Positions 43,577 through 55,734 of a DNA stretch of 64,000 bases are shown here, piece after piece. A program made the translations under genes and the position numbers. The notes beneath the pieces are model-generated. The model made no database searches and was not told where the DNA came from. It worked only from the letters and a program-made list of their open reading frames with translations. Position 1 is the stretch's first letter, and each line of letters starts with the position of its first letter. This DNA comes from Ambrosia x helenae (lineage: Eukaryota > Streptophyta > Magnoliopsida > Asterales > Asteraceae), in NCBI GenBank assembly GCA_030844895.1, contig CM061223.1, positions 4,464,001-4,528,000 of the forward strand, given 5' to 3'.

Positions 43577-44852
43577 CTTTTAAAATAACTCCTTCTGCCA
43601 ATTTGATGTCACCAATCTTAGTGACTTTAGCACAAGTCACATTGGGATGTTTAACTTGTATATCATAGTCTCCTACATCTATACAGTTAAACATGCTTTC
43701 ATCATCTTCCAACCTAGAAATTTTAGACATACAAGAGAAACCAGAGATGAGAACACTCTCACCTCCTGTTTTTGAACTTTGTGCTTCACTGCTACTCTTT
43801 TCACTGATCAGATTCATTAACTTTGATATCTGTTCAGGAGAAAAAGGAACAGTAGACACAGTTGCAGAAGAAGAAGTTTTCCCACTAGACATGTTACTAG
43901 ACACATTAGGCCTATAAGGTTGATTATTAGGTCTATTTGGAACAACTTTTTTAACCCCTGGAGGATATCCAACCAACTCAAAACACCTATCCACTGTATG
44001 ACCTATTCGGTTACAGTGGGTGCACTTCAAGTTGGGATTAGGACCTCTTCCAAACCCCTTTCTATTGTCATTGACTTGATTGCCCTTTGAAACAAAAGCA
44101 ACATTGGTTCCCTTTGTTCCAACAGACAACCCTCTATGTGACTCTTCTCTAGAGACAATAGAAAAGGCAGTTTTGACAGAAGGTAGGGGGTCTTGCATCA
44201 AAAGACTAGACCTCACTGGTTGATAAACATCATCTAATCCCATAAGGAATTGCATCAATTTTATTAAACTATTAAAATCATTAAATTTTCCAGCTGCAGC
44301 ACAAGAGCATGTTGGCAGCTGGATAATTGAATCAAGTTGTTTCCACATTGTGTTAAGTTTGTGATAATATTCTGACACTGAACAACCATTTTGACTCAAT
44401 GAGTTTATCTTTTGATGCAAATTAAACACCACAGACCCATCCACCTTGTCATATGTTTCCCTTAAGTCTAACCAAACATCCCTAGCCAATTTTGAAAACA
44501 CTTGTCCTAGGAATAACTCTTCACTAACAGAATTTAACAACCAAGTGAGAACAACAGAATTACACCTATCCCACTGTTTCCCTAGAACTTCATCAGTGAC
44601 AGACCTAGTGACAGAACCATCAATAAAACCATACTTGTTTTTAGCTTCTAATGCTAGTTTCATAGAGTTAGACCAGACAGAATAGTTTTCTGTCCCTTTC
44701 AATTTGATACTAATAACAGACAGTGTGCTAGTGTCACTTGGGTGGATGTACAGAGGATCACCTATATCAAGTTTACTGATTAAGGTGTTCTCTGAACCTC
44801 CACCTCCACCAGTAGAATTGGTAACTGTACCATCTCCACCAGTATCACCCAT
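43557..44852 (-). pseudogene. Copia gag with zinc knuckle; protease motif not seen
   Basis: 431 codons from a true ATG (MGDTGGDGTVTN). Gag features: LSVISIKLKGTENYSVWSNS, LMQFLMGLDDVYQPVRSSL and the zinc knuckle C-x2-C-x4-H-x4-C (CTHCNRIGHTVDRC). After it, about 110 residues lead to IGDIKLAEGVILKDVF, which normally follows the protease, but no D-S-G or D-T-G triplet with an adjacent A-T-D/H pattern is present. The protease active site therefore appears deleted or very diverged. Confidence 0.85.
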
Positions 44853-45615
44853 ATTAAGCTAACAACAGAACACAGAAGAACAAATAACAACCAATAGGAT
44901 CAAACAGTAACAACTGTCCAACCCAAACAAACAAGAATAAAACCCTAAGCAGAACGAAGTTGTGTCAGTGTTCAGATAGTGGGTTCATCACTCAAGGGTG
45001 CCCACCCAGATCTTAACACAGGAGCTCTGTTATTAACTATATGTATTTATAGTAGTAGAACAAGACAAAACCAAAATAGAACACAAATAAGAACAACAAG
45101 TAGCAGATCAAGACACAAACAATACCAACACAATACCGGTCCACCCTAACCCGGTCAAGACACCTAGACACAACAAGAAACTAAAGAATGAAACGATCTC
45201 ACAGTGAGGGGAACCCAAGTTAGGGTTTCGCCTATCCCACAACCAGCACCTTCACTTAGGGTGCTGAGCTATGGGAGCAATTGAAGCAAACAATTTACTC
45301 CACTCCAAAATCCACCAGACAAGTCCTTTAGCCAACAGCCGTTGACCTCAAATACCTGCAATAACAACAAGCCAACCAACAACAAGACAATAATAGACCA
45401 GATCTACAAATGGAAGATCAGATCTAAAGACTAGACAATAATAGACCAGATCTATAAATGGAAGATCAGATCTATAACACAAGACCCAGATAAGGTCAAG
45501 ATCTATACAACAGATCAAAACCCTAAGACAGACATAAAAACAAACCCAAGATCAAAGACCACAGCGGAAGAAAATACCCAAGAACACAGATCAGAACCCT
45601 AGGGCTCTGATACCA
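44853..45615 (-). other. Copia leader between primer binding site and gag
   Basis: Non-coding on both strands. The PBS is at the right edge (45602-45615). AGATC-rich short repeats (AGACCAGATCTA) occur at 45395-45500. Packaging signals are expected here but cannot be identified by eye. Confidence 0.6.
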
Positions 45616-46204
45616 TGTAGAAAAAGTAGAATCTAACTATCCAAACAACCAAACAAAAAATAGAAATAACAACACAAGAACAAGAAGAATAGCGACAAAA
45701 CGGTGACCAAAGATCTTATTTAACCCAAACCAAAAAAGTGCCCCCCAAACCCTAGACTCAGCAAATCACTGAGCCTAATAAACGATACAAAGTATCATGA
45801 AGATTTGCTGATCATTATCAGCAGATCACAACAAATACACAGACAAATGAAGGGAACAAACCCTAATACAAGAACAAAGAGACGAGAGAGAATAACCAGA
45901 CGAACAATAACAATAATAATAAAACAATAATAATATCAAGCTTATATAGTCAGCTCCAGAACATTCCAGTCAGATACCCTTTGGACGATCACGATTAACT
46001 TGATCCAACGGCTATAAGATCACCTCGAACAAACCTGCCAGCTAAGACAACAACTTGACCCAGGCCAATAACAATTGACCTGAACCAATCACCAGTGATA
46101 CGTACATATAATAAGCCCACTAAATGAGCCCAATACCATCAGATATTTGAGCCCAAACTAACAAGCCCAAAAGTTTCAAGTGTCCAAATTAACATCTTTA
46201 TTTT
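45616..46204 (-). repeat. Copia 5' LTR
   Basis: About 99% identical to 39891-40478. Differences include a three-base indel in the CAACAACAC run near 45674, C/T changes near 45806 and 45970, and one missing A near 46179. The outer terminus reads TTTATTTTTAAATAAA instead of TTTATTTTCAACA. Confidence 0.9.
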
Positions 46205-47975
46205 TAAATAAAAATGTAATGAAAATGTGTTTTAAAGTACATTAGCACTTTTACCATTTTAATAAAATTATTTTAATATTTGTTATATGTATGTGTATAA
46301 AGATAAGAAAACTCATTTAATAACTTAATACTACATACATACAGTTTGCTGCGTATTTGTAGTTTGATATGCCGCATATAGGTAGTATAGAGTTTTCAGT
46401 TCTCATGAATTTGTAGTTTGATATTATGATATGTCGCATATATAGGTAGTATACGTGTGTAACATATTAATATATAGGTTTAGTTATAAAAGAAGCAAAA
46501 ATATGCTACTTAAATTTCATCCAAATCGTTTTAACATTAACTAAAAAGTAAAGGTCTTTCATCGTTTTTCTGTTGCCGCGGGCTATTTCTGAGATGCTAA
46601 TTTGTTAGTAAGTTAGCCTATTTCTAACATATTAAATTTATAATTTGTTAAAAAAAGGATTATTGTTTACTAGAAGACGTACTTCTAAATTAATTAGTCA
46701 ATGCAAGGATATGAAATTTATGAGTATCTAAATTTGCCATAAACTATATTTTAAGTCTTAAATAATACTCAAGTTTTTGTTTTGTCGATAAGGAAAACTA
46801 ATATATTACCAACAAACAAACATAGCTTTGTGATGTTGCTATTTGTCCCAGAGAATGCAAAGTATATTTAATCTATTTCATAAATATAATTATGCATCAC
46901 GAACTTAAATTCTCCCTTGTCATTAGAGCTTCACATCCTACGTTCCTTCTTTATCTATATAACTAAAAAACACATTTTTTCTATAAAATTTATTTATTTT
47001 ACAAAAACCGCACACATCACATTCTATTTCATCTTTATCTTACTCATAAACACTTTTTTTTCTCTTTCTTATACATTCATAACAAATATAGAGGCTTGAA
47101 TTTGAGCCTCTAAACATAGAGGGTTCTTTTTATATTCTTTAAATTGTTCTCCAATATAGAGAGTGAGATGTAGTGGTATATTTTGTATGATTCCTTTTAG
47201 TAAAATATTTTATCAATGTTTTGGGGATAAGACTCATGTATAATCTAGTAATTCTTAGAATTAGCGGTACGTGATGATTGATGTACTTAATTAACTTTAA
47301 TTAAATGTAATGCATGGATAATTGATCATGATAAAAGAGTTTGTGTTAGTTTGTATGTAACTTGAAATTGTCGGGTATCATATCATCATCTCGTTAAAAG
47401 AAAATTTTTTAGTTGTCACACATATGATGGGGTGGGTTGAGACGAAGTGATGAAGGTTGGGGTATAGAGTTGCATTTGATATGAAGTGTTATCATATTAA
47501 GTTAAAACTATAGGTAAACAATATAAATTTAAAATACTAAAAAAAGGGTAAAAGTTTATATTATGATTTGTTTTACATACAATATGCGTACACACGTGTA
47601 TATCGAGAGAAGGATTTAAAGAATTTATATATGCAATTCTTCATATGTTATTTTAAGAAAGTTTTAACTTATTTGTAGTTTCATTAATTTATTTCATTGA
47701 TTTAATCAAAAACGATTGGATCATATCAAATAGAGATTTTATGGTGTCGATAACTCAAGATCTTATGAAAGATTCTTCACTTTATTATTATTTGTTATTT
47801 TTTGCAGAATTCCATAGATTTGCAATAAGTGTGTGTATACGTGTGTTTGTGTATATTTTTTTGACCGGTGACCTTCTTCATCTTTTTTAGGGGATCAATT
47901 AACACCTACTAATCGCAGATCTGTCACCCACATTTGGCTAGACTATGTTGTTTTAAGCGGTTTCATGCTGGCTTC
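46205..47975. other. AT-rich gene-free spacer
   Basis: No gene is supported. 46320-46460 contains a short duplicated motif (TTTGTAGTTTGATAT...GCCGCATATAGGTAGTAT). 46920-47100 has a 60-residue hydrophobic frame that I do not accept. 47850-47930 has a SINE-like end (TTTTTTTGACCGGTGAC). Confidence 0.45.
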
Positions 47976-48689
47976 AGTGTGGGGTAGAGGTGTACAAAAA
48001 ACCGGTTCAGGAACCGAAACCGGTAATACCGACACGAATCGAAACCGGTCAAAACCGTTTCCACATGAAACCGGTACTAAAAAAACACAAACCGAACTGA
48101 AAACCGGGCTAAAACCGGCCAAAAGAAACCGAACCAAAACCGGTATACAAACCGGAACCAAACCGAAACCGATACTGCTAAAAACTGGTTGAAACCGGTA
48201 AAAAACCGAAACCGGTTTAAGAAAAATACATTTTTGGCCATAAACACAAATAAAACTTTGTTTTTTTTTTTAAATTAAAATTCAATTCCCTTCTTTAGAA
48301 AACCCAAAACGTTATTAAAAGTTAAATTTAATGTAATTTATATAATTTTAAAAAGTGTGAAAGTGAACCGGACTAGAACTGAAACCGAAACCGAACCGAA
48401 ATCGAAACCAGGTAAAAAACCAATTTTGTGGCCGACCAAATGTGACACCCGGCAAACTCCGGTAACTAACTTTTTGAAAACTTAGTAAGTCTACCTTAGC
48501 GAGTCGCGCATACATTACACATGACAGGGTCAGTCGAGTCGAGTCGTGCATCATTGGGGTTTTAACACACGCAAGTCTAGAGTCCCGGGAATTGGTGAAC
48601 GAGTGTGAACGTGTTTGTTTTCATGTAATATGTGTTTATAATCATTATGTGACTTATCGGTATGTGTATACGTGTTTACATACGTTAAA

Positions 48690-48885
48690 ACGGTGATTAC
48701 ACGTAATTGCATGACATTATAGGTGATTACGTGTAATTGCATGATATTAGGGGGTGATTAGCCCTAATTGCATGACTTAAGGGGTGATTAGCCCTAATCA
48801 CATGAAATATCAGGCGATTAGCCCTAATCACATGAAATATCAGGCGATTAGGAGCCCTAATCGCATGTGACTGCTGCACAATCGC
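48690..48885. repeat. Tandem GGTGATTAGCCCTAAT-type repeats in the solo LTR
   Basis: Six to seven units of about 30 bases vary around GGTGATTAGCCCTAAT plus CACATGAAAT, each partly palindromic (GATTAG/CTAATC). A related set lies at 49715-49870 (GGCGATTAGCAT, CAATCGCCTGC). They sit upstream of the TATA-like sequence, the usual place for LTR enhancers. Confidence 0.75.
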
Positions 48886-51800
48886 CTGACGTGTTTTAAA
48901 CGACTAGAAACGCCTATAAATACCACCCTTGACCTCCAAAACACCATTTGTGCAACCCTAGCCGTCCCATAACCCATACCAACACACAAACACTCTCTGG
49001 AACTCGTTTTTACATCAAAACAACCATTTCCAAGCTTATCCCATCATTTCCTCTTAAATCCAAGGTGTGTTCTTCAAACCCAAACCTTTAAATGATTATA
49101 TTTTACTCCCTAAAAGTCCAGACCTGACTTATAAATGTTTTTGTCTTTGAAAATCCATTTAAAACCGTTTTTAAACAAACCCAAACCTTTATGTGTGTTA
49201 TATGTGTTATTTGTGTTTAAAGGTAGAATTTTTAGGATTGAATCAGGATTGTTTTTGTGTTAATAAGGTGTTTATGGTTGTTACAAGTTAGTATGATGAT
49301 GTTCTAGGAGTTTGAATGGTTTTGGTTGTGTATTGTTGATGTTTGAGGTTTTGACCCATTTGAATGATTTTGAATGATTAAGGATGTTATGAGGTGTGTT
49401 GTTGATTGTTTGATGTTAGGGTTTGCTTTAGGATGATGCTAGAGCAGTAGGGTACTATCGGACAACGTGGTTATGTGATGAAATCTGGATATTTGCTATT
49501 TAGGGCAAGTTCTTGCATGTTGATGTGATGTTTACATGATAAGTTACTATTTTGGGAAAACACTCGCATTCGGACTGTTAGAATGATGAAAACTTAGGGG
49601 TTTTGCTTGAAGTGTGTTTGTTAATGTGTTAGGATTGATATTGGGTGTTTACGCATGCTTCGGATCTGATCTGGAAGGTTAAACGCGCGAAATTGCATTG
49701 TGCAGCTGCAGCAGGCGATTAGCATCACAATCGCCTGCTGTTATAGGCGATTAGGCCCCCTTAAGGGGCGATTGGCATCCCAATCGCATGCTGTATAGGC
49801 GATTAGCATGCTAATTGCCTGTTGACCATCCCCAATCACATATTGACTTTTCCTAATTGCATGCTAAGTTCCTAATCGTGTGTACTGCTGTTATAAGTGT
49901 ATTTTGACATTCCGAAACCCGATTTGACACCTAGGAACATGATAGGAACCCCGTGACATGCCTAGTAACATAGTAACACGTGTATGGACTTGTTTGTGCG
50001 TTATTTGACCTATGTGTTAGACTCGTTATACTTTAACACATGTTAAGTACTAAGTTGCATGATTTGTGTATGTTTGAGTATGAAATGAACACGTGGAATG
50101 TCGGGTCACCAATGGGATGTCGAGTCTTGTCTTACGTAGTCTGGTTTTCGGTCAAACACGTTTTCGGACACATAATGGTCATGGACTGGACTTAGGGACT
50201 AATGCACCCGACGGGTTATTAGTCTAACTTAACACGTATCTTATGATAGGTCGCCACTAGTTGGGGCTATCATATCATATAAACGGTTTACTTATTTAAC
50301 AGAAGACGCAACCTAAGGTGAGTTTCACGACCCCACTCTTTTACTGGTTTTACATTTTCGGGGGAGAAAACATGCTGTGTTCTTTAAACGTGTGTCAACT
50401 ATGTTTTCATAAAAGGCGTTTCAACTATGTTTTCATAAAAGGCGTTTCAACTATGTTTTCTTGAAAGGTGTGTCAACTACGTTTTGGTATTCACGAATTC
50501 ATTGGGTTTTGGAGTATTCATTATGTTTTCAAGTATTCATTATGTTTTAGAGTATTCATTATATTACTATGCGATCTTTGGAAGTCCCGGGGAGAACCAT
50601 GAATGTGCGGGTGTAACACCCCAACCGATGGCGGAATCATCGAGGTGCCACGTAGTGACGATTGTTCAAAAGCTCATGGTACTAAAATGTAAATATTATT
50701 GAATAATCAAAATTGTCTTACATGGAAATGGAAAATACATTGTCTAAATGAAATGTAAATATTGAAATAACTGAATTAAAATAAAGCACTAAATGTCCTT
50801 CGCTAAAGCACTAGATCAAACTGCACCTGAAACATGTACAAAATAGATTTGGTCAACATATGAAATGTTGGTGAGCATTCCTAGATTTGATATATATAGT
50901 AGGTTAAAAAGTTATACAATTCAAGTGCAAGCTACAGTGTGGATATGTAAACCATGTATCAAACAAATGAGCGAAATCAACCCTGTGACTGTATAATGTA
51001 CTGTATGAACTGTAGTGTACTTATCCAACAAATGGATGATAACTTAACAATGGCCACGGATTCTCCGATGAAAAAGGGGGAGAATCAACCTAGGCGGGTT
51101 GTCAATCCAAATAGCGCTATCCAATGTTAAGGTCGGCTTGTACCATGTTAATGATTTCACTAAGTACAAATGTAATCCACATGTATTGTCTAAGCATAAA
51201 GCACGATGTAAGCAATGCACATAGTACTAGAATTGTATTGTGAAAATGTAAACTTGTATTTGAAATTTGTAATAGTGTACATGTAACACCCCAAAAATGT
51301 ATAAAAGTAAAAAGGGGATAGGAATACTCACATTAGCAAGGTGGTAAGTCTTGTGTAATTGAATATGTATAATCCAATGTTGCCAAGTATCACCCTATGT
51401 ATAATGTAACAAATAAGTCTAAGTCTACTTGGTCTATAAGTATTTCCTAGGGCTTCGAATTGGGGATGAGTATTTATTTGGTTAATAAATTAAACGTTTA
51501 ATAAATAAGAGAAATTTGGTAAATAAATAAACAAAAAGTCTTTGAGTAAACTTTAAATCAAATACGGTCACAATATAAAGTTTTAAGTGTGAAAATAATT
51601 TTTATAAAATTATTTTCTTGAAAATAGAATATTTAATCTAATTATTTCAAATTGTCAAAATACGACTTTAATATCTAAAAATATTAAAATCAAAGAATTT
51701 CTGAATCAAAAATTGTATTTCAATCCTATATGAATAGAAATAATTTATGTAAAATTTTGGTATAAAAATATTGTAAAATGAATTTATTATGATTTAATTA

Positions 51801-52180
51801 CGATTAAAACTAACAAAAATTGATTAAAAATATAAAATAAATGATTTTTCAGAATTAAAAATCATTTCTGAAAAGTTTAAAGTTATAAAAACTTAGGATA
51901 ATTTTTGTGGAAATTAATAAGATCGTTTTGATATTTTAAAGGAATTTTATAAATAAAATAGAATAAACTTGATTTATTTATTATATATATTAAATAAATG
52001 AATTTCAGGAAAATAAAAATTGTAAATAAAACTCTTTCATCAGATTAACTAAAAATAATTTTTGTAGAATTTTTAAAAAGGTTTTAATATTTAAAAATGA
52101 ATTTATAAGAATTAAATGTAATATATATTTAATTTGGTTTCAAAAATAAAAGAAGTTAAAAGGAGTGGAAAAAGGGATGC

Positions 52181-52260
52181 CCAGCAAGAATCGAACCCGG
52201 GTAGTCTCAGTCACAATTCACGAGCACAACCACTTGGCCTAGGCCTGTGGTTGTGTTTTA
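52181..52260 (-). repeat. tRNA-like SINE head inside the LARD LTR, minus strand
   Basis: On the minus strand, GGCCAAGTGGTTGTGC (A-box-like) is followed by CCCGGGTTCGATTCTTGC (B-box) and GGCATCCC. Identical sequence lies at about 57298-57378 in the second LTR. Stems are too poor for a functional tRNA. Confidence 0.55.
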
Positions 52261-52894
52261 GCTCTGTTTAAATTATATAAATACACTATGTCGAATTGAT
52301 TTATCCCCAAATCAAGTTTTGCGAGCCCTAGCTCCAGCAATAATCTGATTCACTCATCAATAGCCCAATTAATCATGGGGCTATTGATGAGTGATGGCCG
52401 ATGTACAAAACCCACAAAAAAGATTACACTTACAGTGTGGATTCGTGTTCGATTGCTTGGTCAAACTTAAAGTCAAACTATGCGATCGTGGTTGAACAAC
52501 AGAGTGTTGTGTGAAGAATTAGAGATTAAGAGGGGAGTATTGGCGAGTTGTGAAGGCTCGGGATTGTCCAATTTATAGTGGTGATGTTTAGATTGCTTAA
52601 TTGGTAAGTTTGACCAAGCTTCAATGTGAGACGCGTAAATGGTCAATTGATTCATAATTGATTGATAATTTACGATTAGGTTAGTCTTGATAGGCCGGAA
52701 ATCGCGTACCCTAGTCAAACTATGGTTAACATGAGTAAATTAGGACAATTAAAAGAGTCAAAAGAAGAAGAAGAAAAAAAAATAAATAAAAAAAAAAAAC
52801 ATAACAGCTGCTGCTGTTCGCTGTTCACGTGAAGAAGAAAGGGAGGACAAGAAGGGGTTAAATGTATTATGGGTTGGGATTAGTTCAAAGGTTC

Positions 52895-52972
52895 CAGGTT
52901 AGCTTAGATGGTTGATGTGTGTGGTGGTCAGGACGCAGACCCGGGTTCGAATCCCGTGGTCAGCGTTATATA
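52895..52972 (+). repeat. tRNA-like SINE head inside the LARD LTR, plus strand
   Basis: TTAGCTTAGATGGTTGATG (A-box-like) and ACCCGGGTTCGAATCCCGTG (B-box with a good T-stem) are 31-33 bases apart and followed by TA/T-rich sequence. Identical sequence lies near 58017-58094. It could be a captured SINE head or a degenerate tRNA gene; the acceptor stem is not convincing. Confidence 0.55.
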
Positions 52973-53158
52973 TATTTTTTTTTTTGTTAAAAGGGAAAGG
53001 AGGGGAGGAGATTGGGCCAAGGCTGTTGGGCTGGACATGGGCTTCAAGTGGGCTGCTGAAAAGAGAAAGGCAAGGTGGACTAGAGGTATTGAGTTCTAGA
53101 ATGGTTTGGGCTTATGGTGTTTATAGATATGTATATGTAATCTGATTTTTTTTTTTTA

Positions 53159-53203
<45 letters not shown>

Positions 53204-53254
53204 AATTAAATATATATATATATATATTATAATGAAAAAGTGACGGATGTCACA

Positions 53255-55734
53255 GCATCCCCTACTTTTAGAAACTTCGTCCCGAAGTTAATAGTAACAT
53301 AGGGTTATGGATGCTAGGGTAAAATTAAGATAACTGTGGTTTGGAAATTTCGAATGATTTGGGTAAAAGGTCTGATAGGTGAGAGTCAAGGATTGGATTA
53401 GGTTCGTCTCGAAAGAGTAAAGAGAGTAAGAATCTAGTAAATCACTACTTCAAGTTTTAGGACTCCTAAAATAAATGTACGAGTTGGTTGACTATAAAAG
53501 ACTAAATGAACTAACAAGCAAACAAAGTTTGTTCCTGGTTCGACTTCCAGTCTCACTTTCAATGCATCATTAGTGTTTGTATACAGGGTGTACCGCAGCT
53601 AACCCACCACACCTTTGATACCTTGAAAACGTACTGGACGCCTTTCCAAAAATTCTAATAGAATTTCACACTACCCTAACGTACCTGTAAATTCATGATT
53701 ACGTTCCGGACCGGAATCATCAATTTACCTTACATTAGGGTTTTATGTCCTTCTATGATCCCACCGATTGTTGAGCAGGTTCGATAGCCTCCACCAGCCG
53801 TGGAGTAGGTTGTAGGGCCTCTCCCGACTGTTTGAAAAGGCATAGTGACCTCTACCAATCGTTGAGTATGTTCGATAGCCCCCACCAGTCGTGGAGCAGG
53901 TTGTAGGGCCTCTCCCGACTGTTGAAAAAGGCATGATGACCTCTATTAAGTGCAGCAATTATTATTCACATAGATTGCAAATTGATAGCATGTTTATGCA
54001 AGCAAGTTTGTAAGTACTACAACCATTAAGTGTAAGTGTTATCATGAATAATTAAATGTTTATGAATAATTAGATGGTCAATGCATAGTCAAGTTAAGGA
54101 AAAATCAAGTTTCATGTAATAGCCAATGATGTTTTTCTTAGAAAAGCTCTGTAAGATCAAGTATCAAGTCTAAACGTTTCAAATAAATGTAAGGTAGAGT
54201 CTTGTATGATAAATGTAATCAATATGATAAATTTCCAATCTGTTTTAATACACAATAGTATGCAAGGAAATTTCTAGATGTTGTATACTAATGAGTGCGA
54301 CAAAATTGGGTACAAAATGAAAATAGGATTGTGAAAATGAAAACACAAGTATCATGAGTAATTAAATGTCCAGTGAATAGTCAAGTTAAGAGGAAATCAA
54401 GTTTCACAAACAATGGTGTTTTGGAAAAAAAAAAAAAAATCCTGTAGAATCAAGTATCAGGTTTTTAGTAGTTTGATTAGCATGGGTAACTAGCTCATGT
54501 GTGAGAAGGTGAAGGATATGAATTTAGTTCTTGAGAAGATGATGAAAAATCTTGAAGCAGGATCAAGGTTGTGAGAGAATGTGAAGATAGTTGATAAAGA
54601 GTTTATTTTATAGTAAGGAGATTATGTAGCAGTGTAAATTTTGAGGTTTGGATCAAAAGTTATAACCAAATATTGTAAAAATTTGAACAAGTTGAAAATG
54701 AGTGAAAAATTATTTTCAAAATTGGTTTTGTACATAAGGCAAAAGTTGTTAAATAGTACAAGCTAAGTAGGCTTTGTAATAGTTTAAAACATTATATAGA
54801 AAATCGTTTGTTACGTCAATAAATAATCAATTGAATTTAAGTTCGAGGACATCCTTTTTTTTTTTTTTTTTTTAAAAAAAATATTATGTACTTTGTAAAG
54901 GTACTAGGTAATACAACAAGTTTTAGAAATCTTTAGTTTGTGCTAAAGTATGAGGTTATAGTTTTTAAAATAAATAACATGTGGAGAAAAGAAATAATAT
55001 GATTTGGGTAGGGTGTTGAATATTTAAAAAAAAATGGCTAAGAGGGTAAGGTGAAGTGTGATTGTGAAATCCATAGATGGTTATGATAGTATGAACTTGT
55101 AAGCAATATATGAAAATCGTGAAATACAAGATATTGTGTATGAACCGAGAGAGTATTATTGAAAAAGCTTGCATAAAATGTTTGGAGTGCCCTTGTCTGG
55201 CTGTAAAGCCCAACAAGAACGTTGACTTTTCAAAGGAGTTTGAACCCAACGGTGATCAAAGAAGACATGCTTTAGCCTATAAGTGGACACTCACTCCAGG
55301 AATCCCCAGGTAAGCATAACAGGTCCGTAAATGGATTTATGCGCTATGCTTGCCTATGCCAGAAAACCCAGTGTACAGGCGTCCACCCTTCCAGATTGCA
55401 CGTGTCCTTATCACACTCATTAAAGTTCAACAACTTTGAAGGAACAAAAGTAAGAGTAGGCATTATGCCTAAGAGTGTCTTCATGAAAGGTACTGTCCCT
55501 GTTCCATGATGATGTAGACTTTCCACTCCCTGTAGGACACCGTCTCTATGCACCATGATGAAGGATGAAAAGAATGGAGAGGGAGAAAAAGGGAAAGATG
55601 AAAGAAGTAAAGTAGAGGGAAATGAGGGGTAGGGTAATTCAGGAAATATTATGCATGAAAGTTGAAGTTTGGTTATAGTCTAGGCCTTTTATCTAATAAC
55701 CTAGTTCCCTATAACCATGGCTCTGATACCAATC
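53255..55734 (-). other. LARD internal domain, non-coding
   Basis: No retroviral-type frame. 53756-53948 has two tandem units of about 94 bases (GTTGAG(C/T)A(G/T)GTTCGATAGCC..., GGCCTCTCCCGACTGTT). 54030-54190 and 54350-54460 are diverged repeats of one segment (AATAGTCAAGTTAAG..., AATCAAGTTTCA). 55140-55560 is GC-richer with short frames only. Confidence 0.8.

Larger units (their letters stand above)
39891..46204 (-). mobile_element. Ty1/copia LTR retrotransposon, minus strand
   Basis: Near-identical LTRs of about 588 bases lie at 39891-40478 (3') and 45616-46204 (5'). On the minus strand the 5' LTR is followed by TGGTATCAGAGCCC (about 45602-45615), the usual initiator-Met tRNA binding site. 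The 3' LTR is preceded by the purine tract AAAGGGGAA (about 40479-40490). Order gag, integrase, reverse transcriptase, RNase H is copia-type. I counted about five differences between the LTRs, so insertion is recent. The outer end of the 5' LTR lacks the TGTTGA start seen in the 3' LTR and no target duplication is visible. Coding frames are broken by single-base shifts and no protease motif is seen. Confidence 0.93.
50612..53254 (-). repeat. LARD 3' LTR, 2,643 bp
   Basis: Differs from the other LTR, as far as I can read, by one base (ATAACTG versus ATATCTG, near 50768 and 55891) and by ATT/TA microsatellite lengths near the end (53159-53230). It contains two tRNA-like pol III box pairs (see 52181-52260 and 52895-52972). 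Confidence 0.93.

Noticed and set aside
47965..48192. Thr/Gly-rich frame with repeated TGT/KTG units
   Set aside because: It is the translation of AACCGG repeats in the hAT-like element.
52895..52972. Possible tRNA gene in the LARD LTR
   Set aside because: T-arm is good, but the acceptor stem and anticodon arm are not convincing; treated as a SINE-like head.
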